In this document: positions 1 to 6,873 of the stretch, piece after piece
Layout: each line of letters opens with the position of its first letter
Numbering within the stretch: position 1 is the stretch's first letter
Assembly: GCA_011051425.1 (NCBI GenBank)
Contig: DRLF01000147.1
Span: 1-10,889, forward strand
Reading direction: 5' to 3'
Length of the DNA stretch: 10,889 nucleotides
Source: Thiolapillus brandeum
Lineage (GTDB): Bacteria > Pseudomonadota > Gammaproteobacteria > Chromatiales > Chromatiaceae
Made by a program: the position numbers and the translations under genes
Notes under the pieces: generated by a model
The model's database searches: none
What the model was told of the DNA's origin: nothing
Seen by the model: the letters and a program-made list of their open reading frames with translations, nothing else

Positions 1-183
1 GAAAGAGGCAATCACCACTTGCAGGTGGCCCCCATCGTCATCGAATACGGCGCCATGCTGGCCATACGCTCAGGCCTGGGACCGGGCTGCAAGGTGGCAG
101 CCGGCGAGATGCTGCCCGCCGGACGCATGCTGCCGCCCTTTACCTGCTGGAGAGACGGGCGCAAGCACAAGTGCGCCGGCTGA
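1..183 (+). CDS. C-terminal end of an unidentified protein, possibly hexapeptide-repeat-like
   Basis: The frame is open from the left edge to a TGA at 181-183 and gives the last 60 residues of a protein whose start lies outside the window. Third codon positions are rich in G and C, as expected for a real gene here, and the stop sits just 9 nt from the stop of the convergent minus-strand gene. The residues alternate small hydrophobics and glycines (IEYGAML, IRSGLGPGCKVAAGEML, PAGRMLPPF), which resembles the end of a left-handed beta-helix such as hexapeptide acyltransferases or gamma-carbonic-anhydrase-like proteins. That is a resemblance by eye only. The tail is basic with two cysteines (WRDGRKHKCAG). 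I do not recognise the family and assign no function. It appears to belong to a separate transcription unit from the rest of the window. Confidence 0.5.
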   Translation, partial: ERGNHHLQVAPIVIEYGAMLAIRSGLGPGCKVAAGEMLPAGRMLPPFTCWRDGRKHKCAG

Positions 184-192
184 ACACGCTTC

Positions 193-1509
193 TCAGGCAC
201 CGCTGAAGCCCACTCCCTCGAACATCATGGACGGCGCCCGCAGGCTGGAATAGGGCCAGGGATCATCGCCCAGAGCCACCAGGTTTCCGAAGAGTTCCTT
301 CAGACTGCCGGTCACGTTCATTTCCCCTACAGGCTCTGCGATCTTCCCGTTGCGGATCAGGTGCCCGCGCAGGCCCAGGGAGAACTCGCCCGTGGTATTG
401 TCTGCGTTGCCCCCCAGCCAGGAAGTGACATAGATCCCTTCCCCCGCCGCCGCGAGCAGGTCATTCAGAGAACGGCTGCCAGGCTTCACGAGCAGGTTGG
501 ATCTGCTGCCGGTGGTGGGCGCCATCTTCAGCTTGCGTCCATAGTAGGTATCGGCGTAGATATTCTGCACCACTCCCTTGTCCACCAGGGTCAGGGGACG
601 GGCGGCGATACCTTCGCTGTCGTACAGGCGCGAACCCAGGCCCCGCAGCAGCAGAGGGTCATCCACCAGGGTCAGTTGCTCACTGAACATCCTCTTGCCC
701 AGCTGCCCCGTCCAGAAGGATCGCTTCTGCTGGAAGGCCTGGGCCGATGCGGGACTCACCAGGGAAGATATCAGGCGCCCTGCCGCCCGGGCATCGACCA
801 CCATGTAGCCTTTCTGGCTGGGCCCCTTGGTCACACCCAGACGCTGCCGCACCCGTTCCAGGGCTTCCCTGGCAATCTTCTGAACGGTAGGCATGTCCGA
901 CAGCCGGCGCGCACCCGGGTAGAAATCACCGGAGGCCCGTCTGTCTCCCCTGTCCCGAAAGGTCAGGTCCGCTCCCATCCATATGGAAGTACCTGTCTGT
1001 TCGCCATGAAAGCCGTTGCTGCTCACGCTCAGTGAACGGCTGCTGCCGTCATAGACAGCACAGCTCGCGGAAATCAGCCGCTTGTCGCCACGAACCCCCT
1101 CATCCAACTCTTTGCACCAAGCCAAACGCTGCGCCGGCGCCAGATCCCTTATCGCCGGATCCAGCAACTGCAGATCCCTGTCTGCACGTCCTTTGAAAAG
1201 CTCCGGCGGCGTTATCCTGCGATAGGGATCCGGCTGCAGGGCGCGTGTGAGGCTCACGGCATTGGCAATGAAACCAGCCAGTGACTGCTCGCGGAGGTCT
1301 GTTGTGGAATGGCTGGCATAGCGGCCATCCACGTACAGCTCAATGGACAGTGCCCGGGAGGTGGCATCCTTCACCTTCTCCAGCTTGCCGTCCCGGTACT
1401 CATGGGTCACATCCCGGCTGCGGCTTACGTTCACCCAGGCATCCTGGGCACCGGCCTTGCGGGCCAGCCCCAGAGACTGTTCCGCAGCGCGACGCATCTT
1501 ATCCTGCAT
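193..1509 (-). CDS. PmbA/TldE-like subunit of a TldD/PmbA metallopeptidase complex
   Basis: This 438-aa protein matches the PmbA/TldE (peptidase U62) family in length and layout: an N-terminal alpha/beta domain (about 1-190) and a C-terminal domain (about 230-438) with the family-like stretches VKPGSRSLNDLL (341-352), GGNADNTTGEFSLG (366-379) and MNVTGSLKELFGNLVALGDD (397-416). It has no HExxxH motif where TldD carries its zinc site, as expected for the non-catalytic partner. In characterised systems TldD and TldE form a heterodimer that degrades unfolded peptides, matures microcin B17 and cleaves CcdA; the substrate here is unknown. The N-terminus (MQDKMRRAAEQ) shows no signal peptide. The ATG at 1507-1509 is chosen because a strong GGGAGG lies 5 nt upstream; an alternative ATG five codons in (1495-1497) would fall just past the upstream stop. 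It overlaps the TldD-like gene by 11 nt, which implies translational coupling. It is the last gene of the run and ends 9 nt from the opposing gene. The symbol pmbA/tldE is withheld because this divergent copy, paired with an exported TldD, may be a paralogue of the housekeeping gene. Confidence 0.93.
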   Translation of the reverse strand: MQDKMRRAAEQSLGLARKAGAQDAWVNVSRSRDVTHEYRDGKLEKVKDATSRALSIELYVDGRYASHSTTDLREQSLAGFIANAVSLTRALQPDPYRRITPPELFKGRADRDLQLLDPAIRDLAPAQRLAWCKELDEGVRGDKRLISASCAVYDGSSRSLSVSSNGFHGEQTGTSIWMGADLTFRDRGDRRASGDFYPGARRLSDMPTVQKIAREALERVRQRLGVTKGPSQKGYMVVDARAAGRLISSLVSPASAQAFQQKRSFWTGQLGKRMFSEQLTLVDDPLLLRGLGSRLYDSEGIAARPLTLVDKGVVQNIYADTYYGRKLKMAPTTGSRSNLLVKPGSRSLNDLLAAAGEGIYVTSWLGGNADNTTGEFSLGLRGHLIRNGKIAEPVGEMNVTGSLKELFGNLVALGDDPWPYSSLRAPSMMFEGVGFSGA

Positions 1510-3022
1510 GTTCGCCTCCCACGGTCATCTTCGACACAAGCACCGATGGCATGCCCAGGGATACGGGTACACTCTGTCCGTTCTTGCCACAGGTCCAGCC
1601 GCCAGTATCCATACTGCTGTCGCCACCCACCATGGTGATGTCCCTGAGCACCTGGGGACCGTTGCCAATGATGTTGCAGTCCTTGATGGGTGCGGTGATC
1701 CTACCGTTTTCCACCAGCCAGCCGTTTTTGATATAGAAGGTGAAATCGCCAGCACCGATGGACACCTGGCCGTTGGTGTAGGTCTCCGCCACGACACCCC
1801 GTTTCATGGAAGCAATCATTTCCCCGCGGCTGTGAGGACCGTTCTCCATGAAGGTACAGGTCATGCGTGGCATGGGTGCATGCCGGTAGGACTCACGCCG
1901 CCCGGATCCGCCCGGCGCCACCTTGTAATGACGTGCGGAAATGCCGTCATGGAGATAGCCGCGCAGGGTGCCGTTTTCCACGAGCACATTGCGTTGGGCG
2001 GGATTGCCTTCATCGTCATAGTTGAGCGCACCGCGTTCGTAGGCTAGGGTTCCCTGGTCCACGATAGTGACGTGCGGGTTGGCAACCTTCTTGTTCAGCA
2101 TGTCGGAATAGATACTGATTCCCTTGCGGTTGAAATCCGCCTCCATACCGTGGCCTATGGCTTCATGCAGCAGGATGCCGCTGGCGCCCGACGCCAGCAG
2201 CACCGGCATTTCACCGGCCGGGGGACGCCGGGCTCCGAACAGCACCAGGGTGTTGTCCACGGCCTTTTTCGCAAGAACCTGCAGGCGCTCATCGGTATAG
2301 TGATCCATACCATATCGCCCTGACAGATTGGCAGAATTGGACTGCCGAACGCCGTTCTTTTCCGCTGAAACCGTACACCAGAGACGGGTCATGGGACGGT
2401 AGTCAGCCACCACGCGGCCATCCAGGGTGGCGATCACCACCTGTTGCTCGTAATCCGACCAGTTGATGGTCACCTTGTTCACCGCGGCATCCTGTTTGCG
2501 CGCCAGACTTTCCAGTCTGCGCACCCTGGCCAGCTTGTCATCAATTTTCACTTCCGACCAGGGCATGGCAATACGATACATCTTGCCGGCCGGGCCGGCA
2601 TTGAAGTGCTGCGGCGGCACACCCTTGCTTCCCTTTGCAATGGCTGCCGCCGTACGTGCGGCCTTGAGCATCGCATCCACAGACAGGTCTTCGGTGTAGG
2701 CGTATCCCGTCTGGTCACCGATCACCACTCGCAGGCCCACACCCTGCTCGATCCAGGAGCGCGCCGAACTGATGATCCCGTCTTCCATGGCAATGGAATT
2801 GCCGCGGTTATGTTCGAAGTACAGATCAGCCGCATCGGCGCCGCGGGCCACGAGTTCACTCATAACCTTGCGCATGACCGCTTCATCCACATTGAACCAG
2901 CTCAGGAAGGGTTTGTCCGGCACATGGGTGGAAAGCCCTTCCCCCGCAGCGTTCAGGATACCGGGCATGCTCAGCATGACACCCGAGGCTGCCGTGGCAG
3001 CCAGAAAATCTCTACGTTTCAT
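1499..3022 (-). CDS. TldD-like zinc metallopeptidase with a twin-arginine (Tat) signal
   Basis: A 507-aa TldD-family protein with the full catalytic set. HEAIGH (286-291), continuing as GMEADFNRKG, is the HExxxH zinc motif. Cys478 in WTCGKNGQSVPVSLG corresponds to the third zinc ligand of E. coli TldD, and the C-terminus has the usual MTVGG (499-503). It is about 25 residues longer than cytosolic E. coli TldD, and the excess is at the front: MKRRDFLAATAASGVMLSMP continuing to LNAAGEG has twin arginines followed by D-F-L, a hydrophobic stretch and small residues near 23-26. This is a textbook Tat signal without a lipobox cysteine. I infer export of the folded, metal-loaded protein to the periplasm, where it would cleave peptides. 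The start has GAGG at 3033-3036 with a 10-nt spacer, overlapping the upstream gene's stop. It lies 12 nt after the NTF2-like gene and overlaps the PmbA-like partner by 11 nt. Family assignment is firm; substrate and compartment are inference. It may be a specialised paralogue of housekeeping TldD. Confidence 0.95.
   Translation of the reverse strand: MKRRDFLAATAASGVMLSMPGILNAAGEGLSTHVPDKPFLSWFNVDEAVMRKVMSELVARGADAADLYFEHNRGNSIAMEDGIISSARSWIEQGVGLRVVIGDQTGYAYTEDLSVDAMLKAARTAAAIAKGSKGVPPQHFNAGPAGKMYRIAMPWSEVKIDDKLARVRRLESLARKQDAAVNKVTINWSDYEQQVVIATLDGRVVADYRPMTRLWCTVSAEKNGVRQSNSANLSGRYGMDHYTDERLQVLAKKAVDNTLVLFGARRPPAGEMPVLLASGASGILLHEAIGHGMEADFNRKGISIYSDMLNKKVANPHVTIVDQGTLAYERGALNYDDEGNPAQRNVLVENGTLRGYLHDGISARHYKVAPGGSGRRESYRHAPMPRMTCTFMENGPHSRGEMIASMKRGVVAETYTNGQVSIGAGDFTFYIKNGWLVENGRITAPIKDCNIIGNGPQVLRDITMVGGDSSMDTGGWTCGKNGQSVPVSLGMPSVLVSKMTVGGEHAG
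1515..1520 (-). promoter_or_regulatory. Strong ribosome binding site of the PmbA-like gene
   Basis: On the minus strand GGGAGG precedes the ATG at 1507-1509 with a 5-nt spacer (CGAAC). It lies inside the 3' end of the TldD-like coding region, so the PmbA-like gene can initiate by itself or by re-initiation after the TldD stop at 1499-1501. It favours this ATG over the one at 1495-1497. Confidence 0.75.
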
Positions 3023-3034
3023 GGTCGTTTTTCC

Positions 3035-3631
3035 TCAATTCGGATTCTTTTTTCTGAACAGGCGAACCAGCAACAGCATCAGCAGGGAACCGGCCACAGC
3101 ACCTGCCGCAGCCATCTGCCAAAGATGGTTCTGGGCAGCCGCCAGCACCGGGTTGTCCAGCAGGTTCACACCTGCATGAAAGGCGCGAATCTTCCAGCCA
3201 TCCTTTTGCCTGACCAAAGTGGCGGTCCACAACGCGGGAATCTTTACTTCCTCACCATTTTTCAGTACGTAGATATCATCGGAATGACCGTACGCCACGG
3301 CAACATTGTCATCCACGAAACGCGACGGCGCATCCGCTTCCGGTGTCACGGTGATACTTTTCAGGGGAGCACTCTCGCCCACAAAATACTTCTCGAAAAA
3401 ATCATTCAGCTGCGCTGCCTCGATCATGCGCTCCTGATTTACCATGGTAACGACAAATTCTGTAGCCAACAGTGAGCGCAGCCTGACAGCATCCTGCTGA
3501 TTGATCGCCTCACTGGCGTCATCCAGCAGCTGTCGCAGCTGCTGATGATCTTTCTCTCTGTCGGCGGGTTCAGCTGCCATCAGGGACGCCGACAAAAGTA
3601 TCGGCAGCAGTATTGCAAATAGTCTTTTCAT
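3035..3631 (-). CDS. Exported NTF2/SnoaL-like protein with C-terminal membrane anchor
   Basis: A 198-aa protein read from the ATG at 3629-3631. Residues 1-20 form a Sec-type signal peptide (MKRLFAILLPILLSASLMAA) with likely cleavage near the Ala residues at 19-20. About 25-160 resembles the NTF2-like/SnoaL/DUF4440 fold: a helical start (LRQLLDDASEAINQQDAVRL), then LLATEFVVTM, DDNVAVAYGHSDDIYVL, TATLVRQKDGWKIRAFHAG. Residues about 172-190 are a membrane segment followed by the basic tail RKKNPN, so the fold should face the periplasm with its tail in the cytoplasm. NTF2-like folds serve as small-molecule enzymes or binding and association domains, and nothing here tells which. An in-frame ATG six codons upstream (3647-3649) exists, but this start makes a 4-nt ATGA overlap with the preceding gene and has GAGGAA (3639-3644) 7 nt upstream, and the signal peptide then begins at residue 1. 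The next gene, 12 nt on, is a Tat-exported TldD, so both products are predicted to meet in the periplasm. Confidence 0.85.
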   Translation of the reverse strand: MKRLFAILLPILLSASLMAAEPADREKDHQQLRQLLDDASEAINQQDAVRLRSLLATEFVVTMVNQERMIEAAQLNDFFEKYFVGESAPLKSITVTPEADAPSRFVDDNVAVAYGHSDDIYVLKNGEEVKIPALWTATLVRQKDGWKIRAFHAGVNLLDNPVLAAAQNHLWQMAAAGAVAGSLLMLLLVRLFRKKNPN

Positions 3632-4359
3632 GTCTCCATTCCTCGGCAAAACGCCTGCAAAGCCTGGCGTTTCAGATTGCTTTCAACCAGCTCTGTCAGG
3701 CAAACCAGTTCGTCTCCCTGTCCATGTCCCGGATTCTTTTCCAGAAAAAAGGCGACTTCAGGTTTACCCTGCTTATTGTCATCCAGCGCGGCCCACTCGG
3801 GTTTGAGATATCCCCGGCTTCCGGGAAAATGGATCACGCCTGTTTTCGCATCATAGCACTGTCCAAAGCGTTCCTGTGCCAGGCTGTCCATGATGCACCG
3901 GACCGGTTCCGGCGTCTGGCAATTGACCGCCGGGAAATAACGCCGGGAAAAAACCTTCAGGTAGCGATAAGTGCGATGACCTTTCACAATCAGCAGCCAG
4001 TACAGAGGCAGCCGCGGCTCTTGTGCTTTGATATGTCCCGCAAATCTGCACCAGGCGCGTGGCAATGTCTGCTCTCCCCAGAACTGATGCTGAATGACTG
4101 TGTCTCCGGAAAACAGGCAGCGCAGACGCTGGTTGGAGATAACATGTTCACTGATGGCCAGCGTCGTAAACCCGCGCACAGCCTGCCGCTCATCCTGCAG
4201 CAGGATGCAGTAGTCCTTCTGCGACAGATCCTGCATGAACCGGGAATGACTGCCACCAGCATAGTATCTGCTGTAAAGGCGATACATACTTTCGGCATGC
4301 GCTGCACTCAGGTCGGAGATACCCAGGACATGCGCAGCGAGTCGGGTCTTCCCGCTCAC
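3628..4359 (-). CDS. Uncharacterised protein of about 243 aa, possibly GNAT-like
   Basis: I do not recognise a named family with certainty. The protein has no signal peptide or membrane segment, so it should be cytoplasmic. Residues about 15-145 have a layout suggestive of a GNAT-type acyltransferase fold: a helix with AESMYRLYSRYY (22-33), strands around CILLQDERQAVRGFTTLAIS (51-70), LFSGDTVI (82-89) and the striking LYWLLIVKGHRTYRYLKVF (119-137). The last looks like a conserved core, but a classical acetyl-CoA loop (Q/RxxGxG/A) is not evident. Residues 146-243 look like a looser accessory region, with FGQCYDAKTGVIHFPGSRG (165-183) and six cysteines across the protein. The longest frame begins at a GTG at 4378-4380. 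The GTG at 4357-4359 is preferred because it forms a 4-nt GTGA overlap with the Rieske stop and has GGAG (4368-4371) 8 nt upstream. Its end overlaps the next start by 4 nt (ATGA). Tight coupling to a Rieske oxygenase suggests a shared pathway, perhaps acting on the same substrate; that is inference. Confidence 0.8.
   Translation of the reverse strand: MSGKTRLAAHVLGISDLSAAHAESMYRLYSRYYAGGSHSRFMQDLSQKDYCILLQDERQAVRGFTTLAISEHVISNQRLRCLFSGDTVIQHQFWGEQTLPRAWCRFAGHIKAQEPRLPLYWLLIVKGHRTYRYLKVFSRRYFPAVNCQTPEPVRCIMDSLAQERFGQCYDAKTGVIHFPGSRGYLKPEWAALDDNKQGKPEVAFFLEKNPGHGQGDELVCLTELVESNLKRQALQAFCRGMET
3639..3644 (-). promoter_or_regulatory. Ribosome binding site deciding the start of the NTF2-like gene
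   Basis: GAGGAA lies 7 nt before the ATG at 3629-3631 on the minus strand, inside the end of the preceding gene. With the ATGA stop/start overlap it supports this ATG over the in-frame ATG at 3647-3649, which would overlap the ribosome binding site itself. Confidence 0.65.
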
Positions 4360-5363
4360 AGCTTCAGCTCCACCTGCCACTGATCACCGGCCTCGGGAAG
4401 CGTACCGCCCTGCCGCAATGCCTTGCGCCACGCCATGATGGGGCGATACAACACATCCTGATCCAGCGCTTTGAAATCCGCTTTTCCCCGATGCCGGATG
4501 TTCTCCTGCTGAAGTGCCAGCATGCGCACGTCCTGCTGGATGATCAGCCGGGAGAGGGGATGAAAAAACAGGCGCACCAGCGGTCCCAGCCAACCGCGCC
4601 TGAAACTGATGACAGTGAATACACGGGTTTGAAATTCATCCTGTGGCGTACAGGAGGAAGTGATGCTGTAGGCACGCCCGTCATCGAATTCATAATCCAC
4701 ACGGCTGGTAGCGGGTGCTATATAACGGTCGGTGTGCTTCATGCCTACAGCTTTTCCGGGCGACAGCAGCGACCATACCAGGCTTTTTTCCCGGGGTTCC
4801 TGAAAATACTCCGCCACCGCACCATCTTCGAGCATGGTTACCTGGGCCATCACCGGCTTGGCCGTCGGAGTGCGAAACCAGTATCTGTGCACATGGGTGG
4901 CATGGGGGCAGTCCAGAAAGTTTTCCAGACAGGCTTCCACATTTGCAGCAAACAGGGTTTCCATACGAAAGCTGGTCCAGCCGGGCAATCCCAGGTGAGG
5001 AAATACCAGAGGGGCCTCTTCCGGCACCTTGTCACCCGGGCAAACCCAGACGTAACCGTCCTGCTCGACGCAGTCATACTGTTGGACGGAACAGTCAGGG
5101 GGGGTGCCTGCCCTGTAGGGGATCTCCACCAGCCTCCCCTGGCAATCGAAACGCCATCCATGGTAAGGGCAGGCCAGTTGCCCGTCGGCCACTTCACCGG
5201 CGGAAAGCGGGGCATTGCGGTGCGGACAGCTGTCATCGAGTGCGGAGACCTGACCGGATTCACTGCGAAAAAAAACCAGCCTGCGCCCGAACAGAGTTCG
5301 CGCGACAGGCCGGTTTTTCAGTTTGCGGCTGGGGCAGGCGATATACCAGCAGTTCTTCAGCAT
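4356..5363 (-). CDS. Rieske-type non-heme iron oxygenase, catalytic subunit
   Basis: A 335-aa protein with the complete signature of a Rieske oxygenase alpha subunit. The N-terminal Rieske domain binds a [2Fe-2S] cluster through CPH (Cys46, His48) and CPYH (Cys65, His68). The catalytic domain has the mononuclear iron motif D-x2-H-x4-H in ENFLDCPHATHVH (Asp151, His154, His159), and Asp278 in IIQQDVRMLALQQ is the likely distal ligand. Length and the opening MLKNCWYIACPSRKLKNRP fit the single-subunit oxygenase group that includes vanillate demethylase-like and pheophorbide a oxygenase-like enzymes. These use O2 and electrons from a ferredoxin or reductase for hydroxylation, demethylation or ring opening. 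The substrate cannot be read from the sequence. No beta subunit, ferredoxin or dedicated reductase is in the window. There is no signal peptide, so it is probably cytoplasmic. It starts 20 nt after gltD with only a weak ribosome binding site (GGGG about 9 nt before the ATG), so it may rely on readthrough translation from gltD, and it is coupled to the next gene by a GTGA overlap. Confidence 0.93.
   Translation of the reverse strand: MLKNCWYIACPSRKLKNRPVARTLFGRRLVFFRSESGQVSALDDSCPHRNAPLSAGEVADGQLACPYHGWRFDCQGRLVEIPYRAGTPPDCSVQQYDCVEQDGYVWVCPGDKVPEEAPLVFPHLGLPGWTSFRMETLFAANVEACLENFLDCPHATHVHRYWFRTPTAKPVMAQVTMLEDGAVAEYFQEPREKSLVWSLLSPGKAVGMKHTDRYIAPATSRVDYEFDDGRAYSITSSCTPQDEFQTRVFTVISFRRGWLGPLVRLFFHPLSRLIIQQDVRMLALQQENIRHRGKADFKALDQDVLYRPIMAWRKALRQGGTLPEAGDQWQVELKL
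4368..4375 (-). promoter_or_regulatory. Ribosome binding site deciding the GTG start of the uncharacterised gene
   Basis: AGGTGGAG on the minus strand precedes the GTG at 4357-4359 by 8 nt and lies within the last codons of the Rieske gene. Together with the GTGA overlap it argues for that start rather than the upstream GTG at 4378-4380, which would be seven codons longer. Confidence 0.6.
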
Positions 5364-5383
5364 ACGCCGTCGCCCCGTTGTTC

Positions 5384-6838
5384 CTAGCGCGGCAGGTTTG
5401 AATGACCCATCAGGTATTCATCAACCGAGCGGGCACATTGCCGCCCCTCGCGAATCGCCCATACGACCAGCGATTGTCCGCGACGCATGTCGCCTGCGGC
5501 AAACAGACCCTCAACAGAAGTCGCATAGGACTTCTCGCCCTCTGTACTGCCTTTGACGTTACCCCGGGGATCGAGCTCCACACCGGCCTGCTCGATCATT
5601 CCCTTGTGCACCGGATGCACGAACCCCATGGCCAGCGTGACCAGGTCAGCTTTCAGTTCGAACTCCGAACCCGCCACTTCCGACATCTGCCAGTTACCCC
5701 CATCATCCCTGTCCCATTGCACTTTCACACAGCGCAGGGCCTTTACATGACCATTGCCGTCATCGATGAATTCCTTGGTGAGCACTTCCCACATGCGTTC
5801 ACAACCTTCTTCCTGGGAAGTGGATGTGCGCATTTTGTTGGGCCAGTCGGGCCAGGTCAGTTCCTTGACCTCTTTCTCCGGCGGTCGGGGCATGAGTTCC
5901 AGCTGGGTGATGGAGGCAGCGCCATGCCGCGTGGATGTGCCCACGCAATCGGAGCCCGTGTCCCCGCCACCGATGACCACCACATGCTTGCCTTCGGCGC
6001 TGATAAAGCCTTCTTCGGCACCGGGGACAGCCTGCACCATCCTGGAGTTGGCGGTAAGAAACTGCATGGCAAAGTACACGCCTTCCAGATCACGGCCGGG
6101 CACGGGCAGGTCTCTGGGCTCTTCCGAACCACCGGCCAGTACCAGCGCATCAAATTCCGCACGAAGCCCCTCTACGCTGACATCTTCGCCCACACAGGTA
6201 TTGACGTGGAATTCCACACCTTCCGCACGCATCTGCGCGACCCGGCGGTCCAGCAAGGTCTTGTTCAGCTTGAAATCCGGAATGCCATAGCGCAGCAGTC
6301 CACCGATACGGTCAGCCTTCTCGTATACAACCACGTCATGGCCGGCGCGCGCCAGCTGCTGTGCGCAGGCCATGCCTGCAGGCCCCGAACCCGCTACAGC
6401 CACCCGCTTGCCGGTGCGATGCTCGGGTATCAGGGGTTTGATCCAGCCTTCTTCCCAGCCTTTGTCCACTATGGCACATTCAATGGTCTTGATGGTGACT
6501 GGCTCGTCCTGAAGATTCAGCGTGCAGGATTCCTGGCAGGGCGCCGGGCAGATTCTGCCCGTCACCTCGGGAAAGTTGTTGGTGGAGTGCAGCACTTCCA
6601 GTGCCGTCTCCCAATCGTTGCGGTATACCAGATCATTCCATTCCGGAATGATGTTGTTCACCGGACAGCCCTGATGACAGAAAGGGATGCCACAGTCCAT
6701 GCAGCGTGCGCCCTGAATCTGCAGCTGATCTTCGCTCAGCGGAATAACGAATTCCTGATAATGTGTGACACGATCAGCGACCGGCGCATAACTGCGGTCC
6801 AGCCGTTCGTATTCCATGAAACCTGTTGGCTTACCCAT
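5384..6838 (-). CDS. gltD: Glutamate synthase (NADPH) small subunit
   Basis: A 484-aa protein of the usual GltD length. It passes electrons from NADPH through FAD and [4Fe-4S] clusters to the large subunit, which makes two glutamates from glutamine and 2-oxoglutarate in the cytoplasm. The N-terminal cluster region has [20 protein letters not shown] (Cys46, 49, 54, 58) and a second set [10 protein letters not shown] (Cys97, 101, 105). The FAD-binding fold follows with GSGPAG (150-155), and the NADPH fold has [13 protein letters not shown] (288-300). The C-terminal FAD motif [19 protein letters not shown] is intact. The ATG at 6836-6838 has AAGG (6848-6851) 9 nt upstream. It begins 35 nt after the gltB stop, the common gltB-gltD order, so the pair is almost surely co-transcribed. 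The same cluster-plus-FAD module also occurs in other enzymes (dihydropyrimidine dehydrogenase, NADPH-dependent sulfur enzymes), but the neighbouring gltB makes GltD secure. Nothing looks broken. Confidence 0.98.
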   Translation of the reverse strand: MGKPTGFMEYERLDRSYAPVADRVTHYQEFVIPLSEDQLQIQGARCMDCGIPFCHQGCPVNNIIPEWNDLVYRNDWETALEVLHSTNNFPEVTGRICPAPCQESCTLNLQDEPVTIKTIECAIVDKGWEEGWIKPLIPEHRTGKRVAVAGSGPAGMACAQQLARAGHDVVVYEKADRIGGLLRYGIPDFKLNKTLLDRRVAQMRAEGVEFHVNTCVGEDVSVEGLRAEFDALVLAGGSEEPRDLPVPGRDLEGVYFAMQFLTANSRMVQAVPGAEEGFISAEGKHVVVIGGGDTGSDCVGTSTRHGAASITQLELMPRPPEKEVKELTWPDWPNKMRTSTSQEEGCERMWEVLTKEFIDDGNGHVKALRCVKVQWDRDDGGNWQMSEVAGSEFELKADLVTLAMGFVHPVHKGMIEQAGVELDPRGNVKGSTEGEKSYATSVEGLFAAGDMRRGQSLVVWAIREGRQCARSVDEYLMGHSNLPR

Positions 6839-6873
6839 AGGCTCTTACCTTAAAAAAACTGTACACAAAAAAC

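Noticed and set aside
158..177. Inverted repeat GGCGCA / TGCGCC as an intrinsic terminator
   Set aside because: The stem is only 6 bp with an 8-nt loop, no T-tract follows on either strand, and it lies within the coding end of the plus-strand gene. Kept only as a weak observation.
2444..3475. Plus-strand open frame (343 aa) spanning the TldD-like and NTF2-like genes
   Set aside because: It crosses two well-supported minus-strand genes and has no recognisable motif or ribosome binding site context of its own.
4191..4207. Inverted repeat CATCCTG-CAG-CAGGATG
   Set aside because: It sits inside the uncharacterised coding region, where it simply encodes LLQDE-type codons. There is no sign of an operator or attachment site around it.
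5402..6853. Long open frame on the plus strand (483 aa) opposite gltD
   Set aside because: It is the antisense shadow of gltD, whose cofactor motifs are complete. The plus-strand translation shows no recognisable domain.
6839..6873. Promoter for gltD in the A/T-rich gltB-gltD gap
   Set aside because: The 35-nt gap is A/T-rich but too short to hold a promoter with its start site and leader. No credible -35/-10 pair was seen, and a ribosome binding site explains the A-rich stretch near the start.
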